From contig CANJKA010000015.1 of assembly GCA_947474675.1 (NCBI GenBank), positions 1 through 50,167 on the forward strand: 50,167 nt of DNA. Reading direction: 5' to 3'. Positions within the stretch are counted from its first letter, which is position 1. The number at the start of each line of letters is the position of its first letter. Below are positions 1 to 9,103 of the stretch, one piece after another. The DNA is from Flavobacteriales bacterium (GTDB taxonomy: Bacteria; Bacteroidota; Bacteroidia; Flavobacteriales_D; Crocinitomicaceae). Both the position numbers and the translations under genes were made by a program. The notes beneath the pieces are model-generated. The model had not been told where the DNA came from, made no database searches, and worked only from the letters and a program-made list of their open reading frames with translations.

Positions 1-555
1 ACAGGTGTTGTTCCAGCTGCTACAACTGCTAATATTGTAAATCAAGGAGTGTATTTATCTGGAATTGTCCCTCAAGATCACGATGATAATGCTAGAAATA
101 ATCCACCATGGATTGGAGCTTTTGAAGCATATGTTGTTTTACCAATTGAGCTTTTGTATTTTGAAGGTAAGAAAGAAGGAAGAAATAATATACTCAATTG
201 GAGAACAGTTACTGAAATAAATAATGATTATTTCACGGTTGAAAAAACGACCAATGGTGTAGATTTCGAAATCGTTGGTATTGAGAATGGAGCAGGTACT
301 TCAATGGTTGAAAATAATTATTTATTGTTGGATTACAATGTTATAAGTGGTGTAAATTACTACCGATTAAAACAAACCGATTTTAATGGGACAAATTCGT
401 ATTCAGATTTGATATCGATTGACAACACAGATTATTCTATCGATAAAGAAATTTTGTACAAAACCAATATTTTAGGACAAGAGATAGATGAAAATTTTCA
501 CGGAATTGTAATAATAGTATATACTGATGGAAAATCTATCAAAATTTATAAGTAA
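1..555 (+). CDS. C-terminal part of a T9SS cargo protein (5' end outside window)
   Basis: The frame is open from base 1, so this is the tail of a larger secreted or surface protein; the GTG at 49 is an internal codon, not a start. The visible part carries the segment common just before T9SS sorting domains (WRTVTEINNDYFTVEKTTNG, then GVNYYRLKQTDFNG), a fibronectin-like strand pattern. The last ~36 residues (ILGQEIDE...GIVIIVYTDGKSIKIYK) resemble the final strands of a type-A T9SS C-terminal domain. The usual earlier YPNP-type portion is missing, so the sorting signal is short. The function of the missing N-terminal region cannot be judged. The next gene is also a T9SS substrate. Confidence 0.8.
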   Translation, partial: TGVVPAATTANIVNQGVYLSGIVPQDHDDNARNNPPWIGAFEAYVVLPIELLYFEGKKEGRNNILNWRTVTEINNDYFTVEKTTNGVDFEIVGIENGAGTSMVENNYLLLDYNVISGVNYYRLKQTDFNGTNSYSDLISIDNTDYSIDKEILYKTNILGQEIDENFHGIVIIVYTDGKSIKIYK

Positions 556-874
556 AAAATTAATTAAACTAAAGATTTGTAGGTTTACTTGGTCTTAAAA
601 TAATTAAATAAAAGGTTGTAAATGTAACTTCTTTAATGAGTTTTTTAATATGTGAATTTAATTTGTCCTAGTATTGTCCTAGGGTAATTTTAAGTTCGTC
701 TTATTAATGTCCCATCTTATTTAACTAAATAAGATAGATGTTTATTGTATAATTGCAATATGTTTTTTTACGAATAATCAGTTGTTTTACCTAGTGTAGT
801 GTTAAAATATTAAATTATAGCTTTTTTTAATGAGATACTTGGTTAATAATTGAAAAGATAAAATAAATGAAATT
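556..874. other. Non-coding spacer with an AT-rich hairpin
   Basis: I see no gene in this 319-base spacer between two T9SS cargo genes. It contains a direct repeat of TGTCCTAG (about 664-671 and 675-682). It also contains a 10-bp inverted repeat at 714-735 (ATCTTATTTA, 2-base loop, TAAATAAGAT). The hairpin is not followed by a T run, so it is not a clear terminator; it could be a regulatory or mRNA-stability element. Confidence 0.45.
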
Positions 875-3403
875 ATGCTAAAACAATTTCTACTTATTAC
901 TTGCGGTTTTTTCTTTGTGGTAAAAATAGACGCACAATGTACAAATTTGATAACCAATGGTGATTTTACAAACGCTCAGACAAGTTGGAATTATGGCTTT
1001 CCTCCAAGTCCAGCTACAGGCGGTTTGTTTTTTACGGGTGGTAATCTATTAATTTGGGTTGACAATGATGGTAACTTGTATCCAGGTTCGGTTTTTATTG
1101 TGAATACGACTTCTTTTTCTTTATTTACGGGGCAATCCTATAATTTTTCTGTCGATTTAAAACTTACAAATCCGAATGAAACTTCAGCTTGTAATTTCAA
1201 ATGGGTTTTATTGGATAATTCAAATCTAATTGTTCAAACAATAGGTAATACTTTTACAACAGGTGGAAATGGAGCGTCTGGAATAATTACTTTACCCAAT
1301 AATAATATTTATACTAATTATCCTTTTACATTTAATGTTGGTTTTGCTTCTGGTACTTATAGGTTGGCTTTAGTTTGGGAATCTTTTGAGGATGGAGTAG
1401 GAAAGGATCTTACGATTGATAATATTTCATTAACACCAGTTCCTAACATTCAACTAGCTCTTTCTTCAACCCCCGATTATTGTAATAATAATGGAACTGC
1501 CACAGTCGTTGCGACTGGAGGAGCAGCACCGTTGACGTATAGTTGGAATACTTCTCCAATTCAAACTTTAGCTACATCTATTGATCTTTCAAATGATACT
1601 TATACAATTACTGTTACAGATGCAAGTGGTTGTTTCAAAACAGATTCTATTTTGGTTACTGGTCAAGATGGATTGGAATTATCCTTAACATCTACTTCTG
1701 TAAATTGTATTACTAATTTTGGTACAGCGGCAGTTACAGTTACAGGGGGATCACCAAGTTACACTTATTTATGGTCGGATGGGGGAACGAACTCAACTAT
1801 TAGTGTTCCGAATTCTGGTACTTATTCTGTTTTAGTCACTGATAATTTTGGTTGTAGTGTAGCGGATTCGGTAGTTGTAGATCCAGCAATTATTCCTAGT
1901 TCAATAGCCAGTTCAAACGGTCCTGTTTGCGAAGGGGAAACGTTGATTTTATCAGCATCTAATAGCAGTGTTACAGGTTCAACATTTAACTGGAGTGGGC
2001 CAAACGGTTTTACTTCTTTAGTTCAAAATCCAATTATTTCAAATCCTACTTTATTGGAAAGTGGAACTTATATTCTAACTGTTTCAGCAAATGCGTGTTC
2101 CTCGACGTCTAGTATAAACGTTGTTGTCAAGCAAAAACCTTTAACAATCGTTTCTTCAAATTCTCCGGTTTGTTCTGGTGAGTCCTTGAATTTGGTTTCA
2201 ACAACTTGTCAAATAGTAGGCTCGACATATCACTGGACGGGTCCAAATAATTATTCTTCTTTCAATCAAAGTTCTTCGATTCTTAATTCAGCTGAAAATC
2301 ATTCAGGTGATTATACGCTACTCGTAGAGGCGAATGGGTGTAGTTTTATAAATACTATTAATGTTGAAGTAAATGAAAAACCAGAAACGATTGCAACCTC
2401 TAATTCTCCTATTTGTGAAGGGGAAACACTTGATTTAAATGCCACAGGAAATACTATTTCTGGAGCTGTTTTCAATTGGACAGGACCTTTGTCTTTTGTA
2501 TCAGCTATACAAAACAATACGATATCATCCCCGTCAGTTTTAAATTCTGGGATATATACTGTGACAACCAGTGCTAATGGCTGCACAAATAGCAGTGAAA
2601 TTCTAGTTGAGGTACTGATGGTTCCTGTTATTGAATTTACAGCAGATATACTTTCTGGTTGTCAACCTTTAATTGTCCATTTTAGTAATTATACAACGCC
2701 GATTAGTTCTTCTGTTTTATGGAGCTTTGGAGACGGGACTACATCGACTATAACAGGTGTTGTTTCTCATACTTTCACTGAAGTTGGAGATTTTGATATT
2801 TCGCTTACATCAACATCATCGGGTTGTACAAATACTAAAAATGAACTTCAAATGATTCATGTTGATGCAGTGGCTTCAGCTAATTTCAGAGTGAGTGACT
2901 CAACAGTAACAATATTTAATCCGACGTTTGATTTCATAAATCTTTCTTCAAATTCGAATAGTTATGAATGGAATTTTGGAGATGATAGTTTTTCAAATAT
3001 AGTAAATCCTTCTCATGATTACCAACCGAATCCTGGAAGTTACGATGTTCAATTAATTGCTAATAATATCGGTAATTGTCCAGATACTACAATGATAAGT
3101 ATTATGGTTGTTGAACCATTAGTGTTTTATGTGCCGAATACTTTTACACCTGATAATGATAAATACAATGAAGTTTTTATGCCAATAATGACTTCTGGAA
3201 TAGCAAATGATAGTTATGAAATGAAAATTTATAACCGTTGGGGAGAATTTATTTTTATGACAAATGAAATAGGAATTGGATGGGATGGGAAATTGAAGGA
3301 TGAAGATGTTCAGGACGGAACTTTTACTTGGGTAATTAACTTCAAAGATAAAGTCACGAATGAGAGGTATGTATATAATGGAACTGTAAATATATTGAAA
3401 TAG
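875..3403 (+). CDS. T9SS type B sorted adhesin-like protein with SprB, Ig-like and PKD repeats
   Basis: An 842-residue exported protein. It starts with a signal peptide (MLKQFLLITCGFFFVVKIDAQ). Residues ~22-190 look like a carbohydrate-binding-like beta domain. Two SprB-type repeats follow (~192-265 and ~268-338; motif TATVVATGGAAPLTYSW). Next come three tandem Ig-like repeats of about 80 residues (~342-582), each starting like 'SNxPxCxGExLxL' and carrying FNWxGPxxF. Two PKD-like domains follow (~583-745; FGDGT, FGDDSF). The end (~748-842) is a CHU_C gliding-motility-associated domain (VPNTFTPDNDKYNEVF, IYNRWGE, GWDGK, DGTFTW). In this family the last domain directs export by T9SS and surface attachment. 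The role is probably adhesion, gliding or matrix formation; the ligand is unknown. Confidence 0.9.
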   Translation: MLKQFLLITCGFFFVVKIDAQCTNLITNGDFTNAQTSWNYGFPPSPATGGLFFTGGNLLIWVDNDGNLYPGSVFIVNTTSFSLFTGQSYNFSVDLKLTNPNETSACNFKWVLLDNSNLIVQTIGNTFTTGGNGASGIITLPNNNIYTNYPFTFNVGFASGTYRLALVWESFEDGVGKDLTIDNISLTPVPNIQLALSSTPDYCNNNGTATVVATGGAAPLTYSWNTSPIQTLATSIDLSNDTYTITVTDASGCFKTDSILVTGQDGLELSLTSTSVNCITNFGTAAVTVTGGSPSYTYLWSDGGTNSTISVPNSGTYSVLVTDNFGCSVADSVVVDPAIIPSSIASSNGPVCEGETLILSASNSSVTGSTFNWSGPNGFTSLVQNPIISNPTLLESGTYILTVSANACSSTSSINVVVKQKPLTIVSSNSPVCSGESLNLVSTTCQIVGSTYHWTGPNNYSSFNQSSSILNSAENHSGDYTLLVEANGCSFINTINVEVNEKPETIATSNSPICEGETLDLNATGNTISGAVFNWTGPLSFVSAIQNNTISSPSVLNSGIYTVTTSANGCTNSSEILVEVLMVPVIEFTADILSGCQPLIVHFSNYTTPISSSVLWSFGDGTTSTITGVVSHTFTEVGDFDISLTSTSSGCTNTKNELQMIHVDAVASANFRVSDSTVTIFNPTFDFINLSSNSNSYEWNFGDDSFSNIVNPSHDYQPNPGSYDVQLIANNIGNCPDTTMISIMVVEPLVFYVPNTFTPDNDKYNEVFMPIMTSGIANDSYEMKIYNRWGEFIFMTNEIGIGWDGKLKDEDVQDGTFTWVINFKDKVTNERYVYNGTVNILK

Positions 3404-3919
3404 TCAATTTTTCAAACTCTATTTCAATGATTTTTAAAATAATGAATAATAATGAACGCTCATGTTATAGCTTTAAATATATTTTATAATTTTTTTGCCT
3501 CTCAGCAATAGTAGAAAAGGAGGAGTTTTCCATTTGGTTGGTTGAAATCTCTGTAAGTTCTGACTCCTGAGTGTTTTCATTCACTGGTGGAACTCCTTCT
3601 TGATCTACGCTTATTTTTTTGCAATACTGTTTTATCTGAATATAAAATCGAATGATAATTATTTACTCACCATAAAAATGATGTGACCCGAGATTATAAG
3701 ATTTCAGAAAGGAGGTTTATTATAGTAAACAAAAAAGAACTCAAGAGAGTTTTTTGGAATATTTAAAATGTTTAGCGACAAAATCGTCCGGTTGTAGATA
3801 AGGTTTTATTTTATTTATAATCGGACTTTTCTTCTATGTCCTTACCTTACTTATTATGTACTAGCAAAATAAAAATAATTAATTTGTCCAAAAGGCCTTA
3901 AATTTTTTTTAAAAATAAA
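3404..3919. other. Spacer with a possible relic reading frame
   Basis: No intact gene is visible. On the minus strand, 3662-3465 is open for 65 codons and reads protein-like (…SVDQEGVPPVNENTQESEL…), but it has no start codon near its beginning. AAGGAGGAGTT near 3518 is nearly inverted at AACTCCTTCTT near 3590. A weak stem with a T run (AACTC/GAGTT, 3739-3755) might end transcription of the upstream gene. Confidence 0.35.
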
Positions 3920-5065
3920 TCAAGCATTCATTTTCTTCAGTACAAACATATCCTTAATCACCTGTAAAGCATAATCCACCTCTTCTTTGGTTGTATACCT
4001 AGAAAAAGAAAAACGAATATTCGGACGACTAATATCTGAATTAATTCCAGCTAATACGTGAGATCCAGAAACAGCACCAGAAGAACAAGCACTTCCTCCA
4101 CTGCAAGCAACACCTTTTAAATCCATAGAAAATAAAAGCATTCCTGTTTTTTCAGTTTGAGGAAAACTTACGTTCAGAACTGTATATAAACTTTTTTCTG
4201 GATCGGTTTCACCATGAAAATAAATGTCTGAAATCATTTCTTTCAATTGATTCATCATGTATGATTTCAAGCCTTGAACCTGTTTTTGATGATCGGCTAT
4301 AACTTCGTTTGCTAGCTCAAAAGCTTTAGCTAACCCTACAATTCCTGAAACATTCTCTGTACCACCCCTTAAACCTCTTTCTTGAGCTCCTCCATGGATA
4401 AAAGCTTTCGCACTTATTTTTTTATTGATATAGAGAAATCCAACCCCTTTTGGACCGTGAAATTTATGGGCAGAACACGAAAAATAGTCAATGTCTAAAT
4501 TTTGTAAGTCAAAAGAGTAATGACCAATAGATTGAACAGTATCAGAATGAAACAAAGCATTGTGTTTTCTGCAGATTGTGCTTACTTTGTCTAATGGTAA
4601 TAGAGTTGATATTTCATTGTTTGAATGCATCAAAGTAACCAAGGTTTTGTCTTTACTTTGAAGTAATAGTTCTAAATCAGCTAAATCTACATTTCCTTTT
4701 GAATCAATTTTTACATAACTTATTCTAGCTAAACCTTCCGATTCTATTGCTTTTACAGTATGTCCAATTGCATGGTGTTCAATTTTAGACGTGATAATAT
4801 GTTTAACACTCATTTGGTGAATCGAAGAATATAGTGCCATATTATCTGCCTCGGTTCCACCAGAAGTAAAAATAATTTCAGAAGACTGACAGTTTAATAA
4901 TTTAGCAATAGATTTTCGAGAAGTTTCAATTTGACCTTTAGCTTGTCTACCAAATGAATGAGTGGAAGAAGGATTCCCAAAATCATTTTTTAAAATTGGA
5001 ATCATTACATCAATCACTTCAGAAGCAACTGGGGTTGTTGCAGCATTATCTAAATAAACTCGCAT
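3920..5065 (-). CDS. Cysteine desulfurase, NifS/IscS-like (class V aminotransferase fold)
   Basis: A PLP enzyme that takes sulfur from cysteine for Fe-S clusters or thio-modified RNA. The start at MRVYLDNAATTP (ATG at 5065) matches the usual N-terminus of the family; an upstream in-frame ATG at 5092 would add nine atypical residues. Visible sites: TSGGTEADN (~68-75), EHHA (~96-99), HSDTVQ (~173-178, PLP contacts), the PLP lysine in SAHKFHGPKG (~K201), and the loop cysteine in SACSSG (~C327), the short-loop group I signature. At ~381 residues it has family length. No iscU/iscA or tRNA-thiolation partner is adjacent. The downstream and upstream neighbours are unrelated. Confidence 0.92.
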   Translation of the reverse strand: MRVYLDNAATTPVASEVIDVMIPILKNDFGNPSSTHSFGRQAKGQIETSRKSIAKLLNCQSSEIIFTSGGTEADNMALYSSIHQMSVKHIITSKIEHHAIGHTVKAIESEGLARISYVKIDSKGNVDLADLELLLQSKDKTLVTLMHSNNEISTLLPLDKVSTICRKHNALFHSDTVQSIGHYSFDLQNLDIDYFSCSAHKFHGPKGVGFLYINKKISAKAFIHGGAQERGLRGGTENVSGIVGLAKAFELANEVIADHQKQVQGLKSYMMNQLKEMISDIYFHGETDPEKSLYTVLNVSFPQTEKTGMLLFSMDLKGVACSGGSACSSGAVSGSHVLAGINSDISRPNIRFSFSRYTTKEEVDYALQVIKDMFVLKKMNA

Positions 5066-5134
5066 GAATAAAAAGTGTTTGGTTTTCAACAAAGATAAGA
5101 ATCAATCTGTAATTTTCAATTTGTAATCTTAATT

Positions 5135-6142
5135 CTAAACAAAAAGTGAACGATCCAAATTTAACCATTCTAAAGTAGAAGTAGAAAAAATATCATCAAT
5201 CACGTCTTTACTTAAATCACTTTCTTCAATAAATTTTCCGATCTCTAAATCTCCCAAAGGAAATGGATAATCGCTTCCAAGACAAACGCGTTTACTTCCT
5301 TGTTTTTTCAAGATATATTTAAGCATATCAATATCATGAGTAATACAGTCTACCCAAAATTTGCCCAAATAATCAACAGGATTCACAGGGTTGTCAATGG
5401 CAACTAAATCTGGTCTGCAATTAAAACCATGCTCAATTCTTCCTAAAGTCGGTAAAAATGAGCCACCAGCATGAGAAAAACAAACACGTAATTTCGGTAA
5501 CTTCTCTAAAATTCCAGCAAAAATCATTGAACAAGCAGCTCTCGAAGTTTCTGCAGGCATCCCGACTAGCCATGGAAGCCAGTATTTTTTCATACTATCT
5601 TGTCCCATCATTTGCCAAGGATGAATCATTATAGCCATTCCTAGACGTTCACACGCTTCAAAAATTGAAAAGAATTTTTCATCTCCTAAGTTTTCATCGT
5701 TGATATTCGAACCAATTTGAATTCCTACTAATCCAATTGATTTAGCTCTTTCTAACTCACGAATTGCCGCATCTGCATCTTGCATTGGAATTGTCGCTAA
5801 ACCAATATATTGTTTTGGATATCGAACGACTAAATCAGCAATATGATCATTCAAAAATTGGGACATTTCAGTACAATCTTTCACTTTTGCATTATAAGCA
5901 AACATGACAGGAATAGTACAAACTACTTGAACTTGCGTGTTAAATTGCTCATAATCTTTGATACGAATATCTTGATCCCAACAATTTTCTTCAATTCTTC
6001 TAAAAAATTGACCACCTTGCATCATATCTGCCGTTTTATTATCGTTGTGATTCAGGAAAATAAAATCGCCATAACCAAATTTTTTTGTCCAATCGGGCAA
6101 ATGCTTGGGTATAATGTGGGTATGCATATCAATTTTTAACAT
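5135..6142 (-). CDS. 2-amino-3-carboxymuconate-6-semialdehyde decarboxylase (ACMSD)
   Basis: A 335-residue metal-dependent decarboxylase of the amidohydrolase superfamily. In the kynurenine route of tryptophan breakdown it decarboxylates the ring-cleavage product of 3-hydroxyanthranilate, diverting it from quinolinate. The sequence matches the ACMSD family closely along its whole length: IDMHTHIIPK with the metal ligands H7 and H9, FGYG, ENCWD, KYWLPWLVGMPAET, H174 in MIHPW, H224 in CFSHAGGSF, and D291 in GSDYPFPLGD. H174 and D291 fall at the positions expected from the human enzyme. It is transcribed away from paaABC across a 325-base spacer. The other kynurenine-pathway genes are not in the window. 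Confidence 0.93.
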   Translation of the reverse strand: MLKIDMHTHIIPKHLPDWTKKFGYGDFIFLNHNDNKTADMMQGGQFFRRIEENCWDQDIRIKDYEQFNTQVQVVCTIPVMFAYNAKVKDCTEMSQFLNDHIADLVVRYPKQYIGLATIPMQDADAAIRELERAKSIGLVGIQIGSNINDENLGDEKFFSIFEACERLGMAIMIHPWQMMGQDSMKKYWLPWLVGMPAETSRAACSMIFAGILEKLPKLRVCFSHAGGSFLPTLGRIEHGFNCRPDLVAIDNPVNPVDYLGKFWVDCITHDIDMLKYILKKQGSKRVCLGSDYPFPLGDLEIGKFIEESDLSKDVIDDIFSTSTLEWLNLDRSLFV

Positions 6143-6467
6143 TCTTTTTTTTTTTCTTCAAAAATACAATTTTTTTTAAAATAATAGAGTAGTAATTATG
6201 ACTGAAGTGATTGTGTTAATAGGTTTTATTTAGTGATGTTCATCTTTAAATAGTTGATTTGCAATTTTTAAAGATAATTGTATAACGTGTGAAATAATTG
6301 ATATATTTTAAAAAAAGCATTGATAATTTATCTTAATCTGAACGAATTGTTAAAATATAAAGACAAAAATCATGTTAAAAAATGATTTAACTCATACTTT
6401 TACACAGGTTTTCTTTATTAATTTGTCATTACTAATATTGTAGATTTTCTGAATAAAATATGACTAT
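6143..6467. promoter_or_regulatory. Divergent control region between ACMSD and paaABC
   Basis: A 325-base spacer between genes that read outward, so it should hold promoters for both. At 6367-6388 there is an inverted repeat (AAATCAT, 8-base spacer, ATGATTT), about 80 bases upstream of paaA, which is a candidate operator. No -7 box matches the Bacteroidetes consensus cleanly. Assignment as an operator is inference. Confidence 0.35.
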
Positions 6468-7403
6468 ATGATTGAAACAAAAGCCATTTCAAATGAAGAG
6501 TTGCTTCTTCAATTTGAAGCAAAAATTGAAGCTGAACAAAAAATTGAACCATTGGATTGGATGCCTGATGAATATCGTAATCATTTAATTCGTCAAATTT
6601 CACAACATGCTCATTCAGAGGTAATCGGAATGCAGCCTGAAGGAAATTGGATCACACGTGCTCCTTCTTTGAGAAGTAAGAAAATATTATTGGCTAAAAT
6701 TCAGGATGAAGGTGGTCATGGTTTGTATTTATACAGTGCTGCTGAAACTTTAGGGGTTAGTCGAGATCAATATATTCAATGGCTGCATGAAGGAAAAGCA
6801 AAATATTCTTCTGTTTTTAATTCACCTGCTTTAAATTGGGCAGATATGGGGGCTATTGGTTGGTTAGTTGATGGTGCTGCAATTACTAATCAAGTTTCGT
6901 TGCAAAGAACTTCTTATGGTCCATATTCAAGAGCGATGGTGAGAATTTGTAAAGAGGAATCTTTTCACCAACGTCAAGGGTATGAAATCATGTGGAAAAT
7001 GATGGAAGGGACAAAAGATCAACAAGAAATGGCTCAAGACGCATTGAATCGTTGGTGGTGGCCTGCTTTAATGATGTTTGGGCCTCATGATTCTGATTCT
7101 CCAAGAACTGGAAATGCGATGAAATGGAAAATTAAACGTGAAACAAATGATTATTTACGTGAAAAATTCATCAATAAAACAATTCCTCAAGCTGAACTAA
7201 TTGGACTGAAAGTTCCGGATGCAAATCTTATTTTACTAGAAGACGGAACCTACAAACACGGAGATATTAACTGGGATGATTTCTGGAAAAACGTAAATGG
7301 AAACGGTCCTTGTAATGAGCAACGATTAGATCATCATATTAAAGCACACAAAGAAGGTTCTTGGGTAAGAGAAACTGCTTATGTAAGTGGAAAAAATAAA
7401 TAA
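6468..7403 (+). CDS. paaA: Phenylacetyl-CoA epoxidase catalytic subunit PaaA
   Basis: Catalytic di-iron subunit of the 1,2-phenylacetyl-CoA epoxidase, the multicomponent monooxygenase that opens the aerobic phenylacetate pathway. At 311 residues it has family length. The ferritin-like fold shows two carboxylate/His motifs typical of Paa[10 protein letters not shown] (~residues 80-88) and [11 protein letters not shown] (~162-172). Other family blocks are [17 protein letters not shown] and [18 protein letters not shown]. It is first in a tight run with paaB (25 bases) and paaC (9 bases), which supports one transcript and a PaaABC complex. The start at 6468 is the first ATG of the frame and fits the usual N-terminus. 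Confidence 0.95.
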   Translation: MIETKAISNEELLLQFEAKIEAEQKIEPLDWMPDEYRNHLIRQISQHAHSEVIGMQPEGNWITRAPSLRSKKILLAKIQDEGGHGLYLYSAAETLGVSRDQYIQWLHEGKAKYSSVFNSPALNWADMGAIGWLVDGAAITNQVSLQRTSYGPYSRAMVRICKEESFHQRQGYEIMWKMMEGTKDQQEMAQDALNRWWWPALMMFGPHDSDSPRTGNAMKWKIKRETNDYLREKFINKTIPQAELIGLKVPDANLILLEDGTYKHGDINWDDFWKNVNGNGPCNEQRLDHHIKAHKEGSWVRETAYVSGKNK

Positions 7404-7428
7404 GAAATTTTATAAAAAAATATAGATA

Positions 7429-7722
7429 ATGGAAAATCAAGATACGCAAGGAGAATTATGGGAAGTTTTTATTCAAAGTAAAGCAGGTCAACCTTTTAAA
7501 CATGCGGGTGCTGTTCATGCTTATGATCGTGAAATGGCAATTGAAAACGCACGTGATACGTATACAAGAAGAGGTGAAGGTACCGGATTATGGGTAGTGA
7601 AAAGCAAAGAAATTGTTGCTGTTTCTCAAAACGAAGAAGGTTATTTCTTTGATCCTGCTAATGATAAAGTATACCGTCATCCTACTTTTTATGAAATGCC
7701 AGAAGGTGTTAAAAACATGTAA
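7429..7722 (+). CDS. paaB: Phenylacetyl-CoA epoxidase subunit PaaB
   Basis: A 97-residue small subunit of the phenylacetyl-CoA epoxidase. It carries the family's characteristic blocks: WEVFIQSKAGQPFKHAGAVHA, then DRE-AIENARDTYTRRGEG and LWVVKS. Length is normal for PaaB (about 95). In the known complex PaaB links PaaAC units and has no active site of its own. It lies between paaA and paaC with short gaps, in the usual order. Confidence 0.95.
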   Translation: MENQDTQGELWEVFIQSKAGQPFKHAGAVHAYDREMAIENARDTYTRRGEGTGLWVVKSKEIVAVSQNEEGYFFDPANDKVYRHPTFYEMPEGVKNM

Positions 7723-7731
7723 TCTAGATAT

Positions 7732-8481
7732 ATGGAAGCGAAATTAAAATACTATTTACAAATAGCTGATAATGCATTAATTCTATCTCATAGATTAAGT
7801 GAGAATTGTAGTAAAGGTCCTTTTTTAGAAGAAGATTTAGCTAATACAAATGTTGCCTTGGATTTAATTGGTATAGCTGAATCAATATACGGTGAAGTTG
7901 CTAAACAAGAAAATAATGGTAGATCTGGAGATGACATTGTTTACAGACGAAAAGAATCTGAATTTTTAAACGTGATTTTAGTTGAAATGCCCAACGAGGA
8001 TTTTGCTCATATCATGGTTCGTCAATTTTTTACGGATGTTTTTCAATTGAATTTATTTTCAGAATTACGCAATAGTAAGGATGAATTTTTAATGGGGATT
8101 GCTCACAAGTCGTTAAAAGAAGTGATGTATCATTTAAAAAGAAGTTCTGAATGGATGTATCGATTTGGACAAGGAACTGACGAGGCAAAAGAGAGAGTTC
8201 AAAAAGCAATCAATAAATATTGGAAATACACGCATGAGTTTTTCTTAGAAAATACAATTGATACTGAAATGCTTAAAGCTGGAATTGGATCTGATTTATC
8301 AATTATTAAAAAGAATTGGCAAGCAAAAGTAGACGAGATTTTTGAAATGTCAAATCTTTCAATTCCGGATACTGATTTCTCAATCGAAGGAGGGAAAAAT
8401 GGGTTGCATTCTGAAAATTTAGGATATATTTTAACAGAAATGCAATTTTTACCAAGCAAATACCCAGACGCAATCTGGTGA
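7732..8481 (+). CDS. paaC: Phenylacetyl-CoA epoxidase structural subunit PaaC
   Basis: A 249-residue ferritin-like subunit that pairs with PaaA. In the family it keeps the four-helix fold but lost the metal site. Recognisable blocks are DNALILSHRLSE (~13-24), EDLANTNVALDLIG (~33-46), FAHIMVRQFF and KSLKEVMYHLKRSSEW. It ends the visible operon. The usual next genes, paaD (Fe-S assembly factor) and paaE (reductase), do not follow; a spacer with palindromic DNA comes next. The electron-transfer component must therefore be encoded elsewhere for the enzyme to work. Confidence 0.94.
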   Translation: MEAKLKYYLQIADNALILSHRLSENCSKGPFLEEDLANTNVALDLIGIAESIYGEVAKQENNGRSGDDIVYRRKESEFLNVILVEMPNEDFAHIMVRQFFTDVFQLNLFSELRNSKDEFLMGIAHKSLKEVMYHLKRSSEWMYRFGQGTDEAKERVQKAINKYWKYTHEFFLENTIDTEMLKAGIGSDLSIIKKNWQAKVDEIFEMSNLSIPDTDFSIEGGKNGLHSENLGYILTEMQFLPSKYPDAIW

Positions 8482-9103
8482 AAAAAATGGTACGGACGAA
8501 AAAAAATAACGGTACGGGCGTAAAATTTTACGACCCGACGGTATTTTATTTTCTATTAATCCCATACTCCTGAACCTTAATCCATCTATTGTATTTAAAT
8601 GATTTTGCTATCTTTTTGAAATTTTCTGTTTTTTCAATTATTTCACAATTAGTATTCGTGTTTTCAGGAGATACATTTGATGTAATGTAAGATAACCAAA
8701 GGCTTGAAGATGTTAATGGAGAATTATTCATAGCTTTTTATTTAAAATTATTTTCTAGATCTTTATAATTCAACTTTCCTAATTAGTTACAAATTCTATA
8801 ATGGAATAGTTTTCTAGAACTTAAATTAATACATTTTTAAGCTTGATTATTTTAGAATATACCAAAAGGGGATTTTTGTTATACGAAACTGTTTAATAGT
8901 CCGATTTAATAAAAGCAGTTTCTTTATATCCACGTATAATGATCTTCAATAATCTTTGCTTCTACTCATTGTTATACTTTGTGAATTCACTCTGTGTTAA
9001 TCTTTGGTTAAAAAATCAAAATGTGTTTGCTCCGATTTTCGAGGTTAAATATCTCGCAATTCAACATTTTAACCCTATCTTTACCGCAAAATAATTGAAC
9101 AAA
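8482..9103. other. Spacer after paaC with palindromic repeats; no firm gene
   Basis: Immediately after the paaC stop, GGTACGGACG and GGTACGGGCG occur as near-direct repeats (8489-8520). They run into a palindrome around CGTAAAATTTTACG (8519-8532), flanked by CGGG and CCCG; this may act as a terminator or be part of a dispersed repeat. The rest is AT-rich. A 61-codon minus-strand frame (8546-8731) is listed separately. No paaD/paaE fragment was recognised. The last ~100 bases should carry the hisS promoter, but I cannot place it with confidence. Confidence 0.4.
8546..8731 (-). CDS. Possible 61-residue hypothetical protein
   Basis: A short minus-strand frame with an ATG start preceded by an A/T-rich leader (TAAATAAAAAGCT before the ATG), as for many genes here. 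The product is hydrophilic, with a Ser/Asn-rich start (MNNSPLTSSSLW) and a lysine-rich second half (ENFKKIAKSFKYNRWIK). No domain is recognised. It may be a small real gene, part of a larger degraded gene, or chance. Confidence 0.25.
   Translation of the reverse strand: MNNSPLTSSSLWLSYITSNVSPENTNTNCEIIEKTENFKKIAKSFKYNRWIKVQEYGINRK

Noticed and set aside
556..874. Possible tRNA or small RNA gene in the spacer
   Set aside because: Only one AT-rich hairpin; no cloverleaf, no TTCGAAT-type loop.
2311..2586. 91-codon minus-strand frame inside the 842-residue T9SS protein gene
   Set aside because: Antisense to clear coding sequence with domain matches; the product has no recognisable features.
5843..6139. 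98-codon plus-strand frame opposite ACMSD
   Set aside because: Antisense shadow of a full-length, motif-complete gene.
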